Shown here piece after piece: positions 6,020 through 6,843 of a stretch of 6,843 nucleotides of DNA. The stretch's first letter is position 1, and each line of letters opens with the position of its first letter. The DNA is from JANQUM01 sp047630355 (GTDB lineage: Bacteria; Bacteroidota; Bacteroidia; Cytophagales; Spirosomataceae), in NCBI GenBank assembly GCA_047630355.1, contig JBLHXN010000162.1:1-6843 (forward strand), in the 5' to 3' direction. The notes beneath the pieces are model-generated. The model was not told where the DNA came from. It did no database searches and worked only from the letters and a program-made list of their open reading frames with translations. A program made the position numbers and the translations under genes.

Positions 6020-6371
6020 ATACGTATTGATAAGCCCACCACGCTAAGACAAGTTGAAGTGGTAGCCGTCCCCAACGAATCAGCGGCGATATTTTCTGAA
6101 ACCTTTCTCCGTACGCCATGTAGAGATTTGCCGGAAAAACCGCAATTAATAACAGGATGATACCTGTTGCCGCAAAACTACGCCGACTTTCTGAAAGTAA
6201 ACCCAACCCCAAAGTGACTTCGAAGATACCACTCCAAATAACCATCGCCTTTGGGTTTGGAACATAAGGCGGTACAATTGCCAGAAAAAACTTAGGTCGT
6301 ATGAAGTGCACGACTCCCGCAAAAACGTAGAATCCTGACATTACATATAACCCGATCAGCTCAAAATTCAT
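6018..6371 (-). CDS. DoxX-family small integral membrane protein
   Basis: A 117-residue inner-membrane protein with four predicted helices at about 5-22, 42-60, 65-83 and 99-116. It matches the DoxX-like proteins common in Bacteroidota: HFIRPKFFLAIVPPYVPNP at 22-40 in the first loop, SGIFEVTLGLGLL at 47-59, the RR.FAATGIILLLIAVFPAN stretch at 63-82, and a final W-rich helix. Family function is poorly defined: DoxD relatives belong to an archaeal thiosulfate:quinone oxidoreductase, and other members have been linked to redox or oxidative-stress complexes. No specific role can be claimed. The start is ATG (complement of 6369-6371). The gene lies 63 bases downstream of the HerA-like gene on the same strand. 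I saw no TAnnTTTG element in that gap, so read-through from the upstream gene is plausible. The TAA stop abuts the shared terminator. Confidence 0.85.
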   Translation of the reverse strand: MNFELIGLYVMSGFYVFAGVVHFIRPKFFLAIVPPYVPNPKAMVIWSGIFEVTLGLGLLSESRRSFAATGIILLLIAVFPANLYMAYGERFQKISPLIRWGRLPLQLVLAWWAYQYV

Positions 6372-6434
6372 AAATCAACTATTTGGAAACCGTTGTTAGT
6401 AATTAAACTCTTCCCCACGATAATTATTTGATAC

Positions 6435-6843
6435 TTAAAACCAATTTGATTTTTTACTACGGCGGTGTTTTGTGGTGCTAATTCCTAACGCACCTAAAAG
6501 CGAACGAGTAATTAGTGTAGCGGCGGTTCTGCCTACCTGATGTGCCGCTGAACTACCCAATATTTCCTGCATCATTGATTTTTCCTGTTTTGGTCTTCTT
6601 CTTTTTGCCGTAGCAGTAGAACCCCCCTTAGCTTTCTTTGCCTCGGCTTCTTCCTGAGCAATTACTTCCATCTTTTTTGCCAGAATTTCGTAGGCACTTT
6701 CCCGATCAATTTTCTCGTTATATTCGGCGGCAATTTTAGATTTTGCCACTACGTCGTCAATCTCTTTCTCGGAAAGAACGTCCATCCGGGAGCGAGGCGG
6801 ACACATATACGTTTGAACTAACGGTGTAGGTATTCCTTTCTCG
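6435..6843 (-). CDS. HerA-like ATPase (DUF853/YjgR-type), C-terminal part; 5' end outside the window
   Basis: The frame is open to the window edge. About 135 codons are visible, and the methionine at 6806 is internal because the reading continues upstream as GIPTPLVQTYMCPPRSRM. The pattern TP.V....CPPRSRM, a short acidic helix (LSEKEIDDVVAKS), a Y...IDRESAYE.L segment, a charged Lys/Ala/Glu-rich linker and a final segment rich in small residues followed by a basic tail (KHRRSKKSNWF) is that of the C-terminus of DUF853 proteins such as E. coli YjgR. These are HerA/FtsK-related P-loop ATPases of unknown cellular role. The Walker motifs would lie upstream and are not visible, so ATPase activity is known for the family and not seen here. 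The IDRESAYE stretch is the strongest single identifier. Stop is TAA (complement of 6435-6437). Confidence 0.82.
   Translation of the reverse strand, partial: EKGIPTPLVQTYMCPPRSRMDVLSEKEIDDVVAKSKIAAEYNEKIDRESAYEILAKKMEVIAQEEAEAKKAKGGSTATAKRRRPKQEKSMMQEILGSSAAHQVGRTAATLITRSLLGALGISTTKHRRSKKSNWF

Noticed and set aside
6622..6627. Run of six C on the + strand in the HerA-like gene as a phase-variation tract
   Set aside because: Too short for reliable slippage, and the reading frame across it is intact and matches the family.

Overview
The window looks like ordinary chromosomal sequence from a member of the Bacteroidota, probably of the Cytophagia type. The reasons are the protein styles (a TopA ending in GRYGPY-type repeats, a Bacteroidota-style sirtuin with no zinc-binding cysteines, a DoxX protein with the HF..P..F...VPPY signature), AT-rich start regions without Shine-Dalgarno sequences, and one exact match to the Bacteroidota -7 promoter element TAnnTTTG. 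The assignment below phylum level is a guess.

Positions 1-4302 are a tightly packed run of five genes on the + strand. It opens with the 3' end of topA (DNA topoisomerase I). Eight bases later comes a small YaeR-type glyoxalase-like metalloprotein, whose stop overlaps the start of a NAD-dependent protein deacylase (CobB/SIRT5 type) by 4 bases. After 22 bases follows a large polytopic membrane protein resembling GT-C (family 39) sugar transferases. It overlaps by 4 bases a GT2 enzyme of the dolichyl/undecaprenyl-phosphate sugar synthase type. These last two probably form a lipid-linked sugar module: the GT2 charges a polyprenyl phosphate and the membrane enzyme uses the product outside the inner membrane. 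Acceptor and sugar are unknown.

A new transcription unit probably starts at about 4331, with a TACCTTTG element ahead of prs (PRPP synthetase) and rplY/ctc (ribosomal protein L25). The prs-rplY pair ends in a strong hairpin terminator at 5982-6019 that appears to work in both directions.

Positions 6018-6843 are on the - strand: the 3' end of a HerA-like (DUF853/YjgR-type) ATPase gene, truncated by the window edge, followed by a small four-helix DoxX-family membrane protein whose stop codon lies inside the shared terminator.

I find no mobile element, CRISPR array, tRNA or rRNA, and no gene-free stretch longer than about 65 bases. I see no convincing new system. The most notable points are a cysteine-free sirtuin translationally coupled to a glyoxalase-like protein, a 17-bp exact repeat shared by the prs leader and the 3' end of prs, and the coupled GT-C/GT2 pair.
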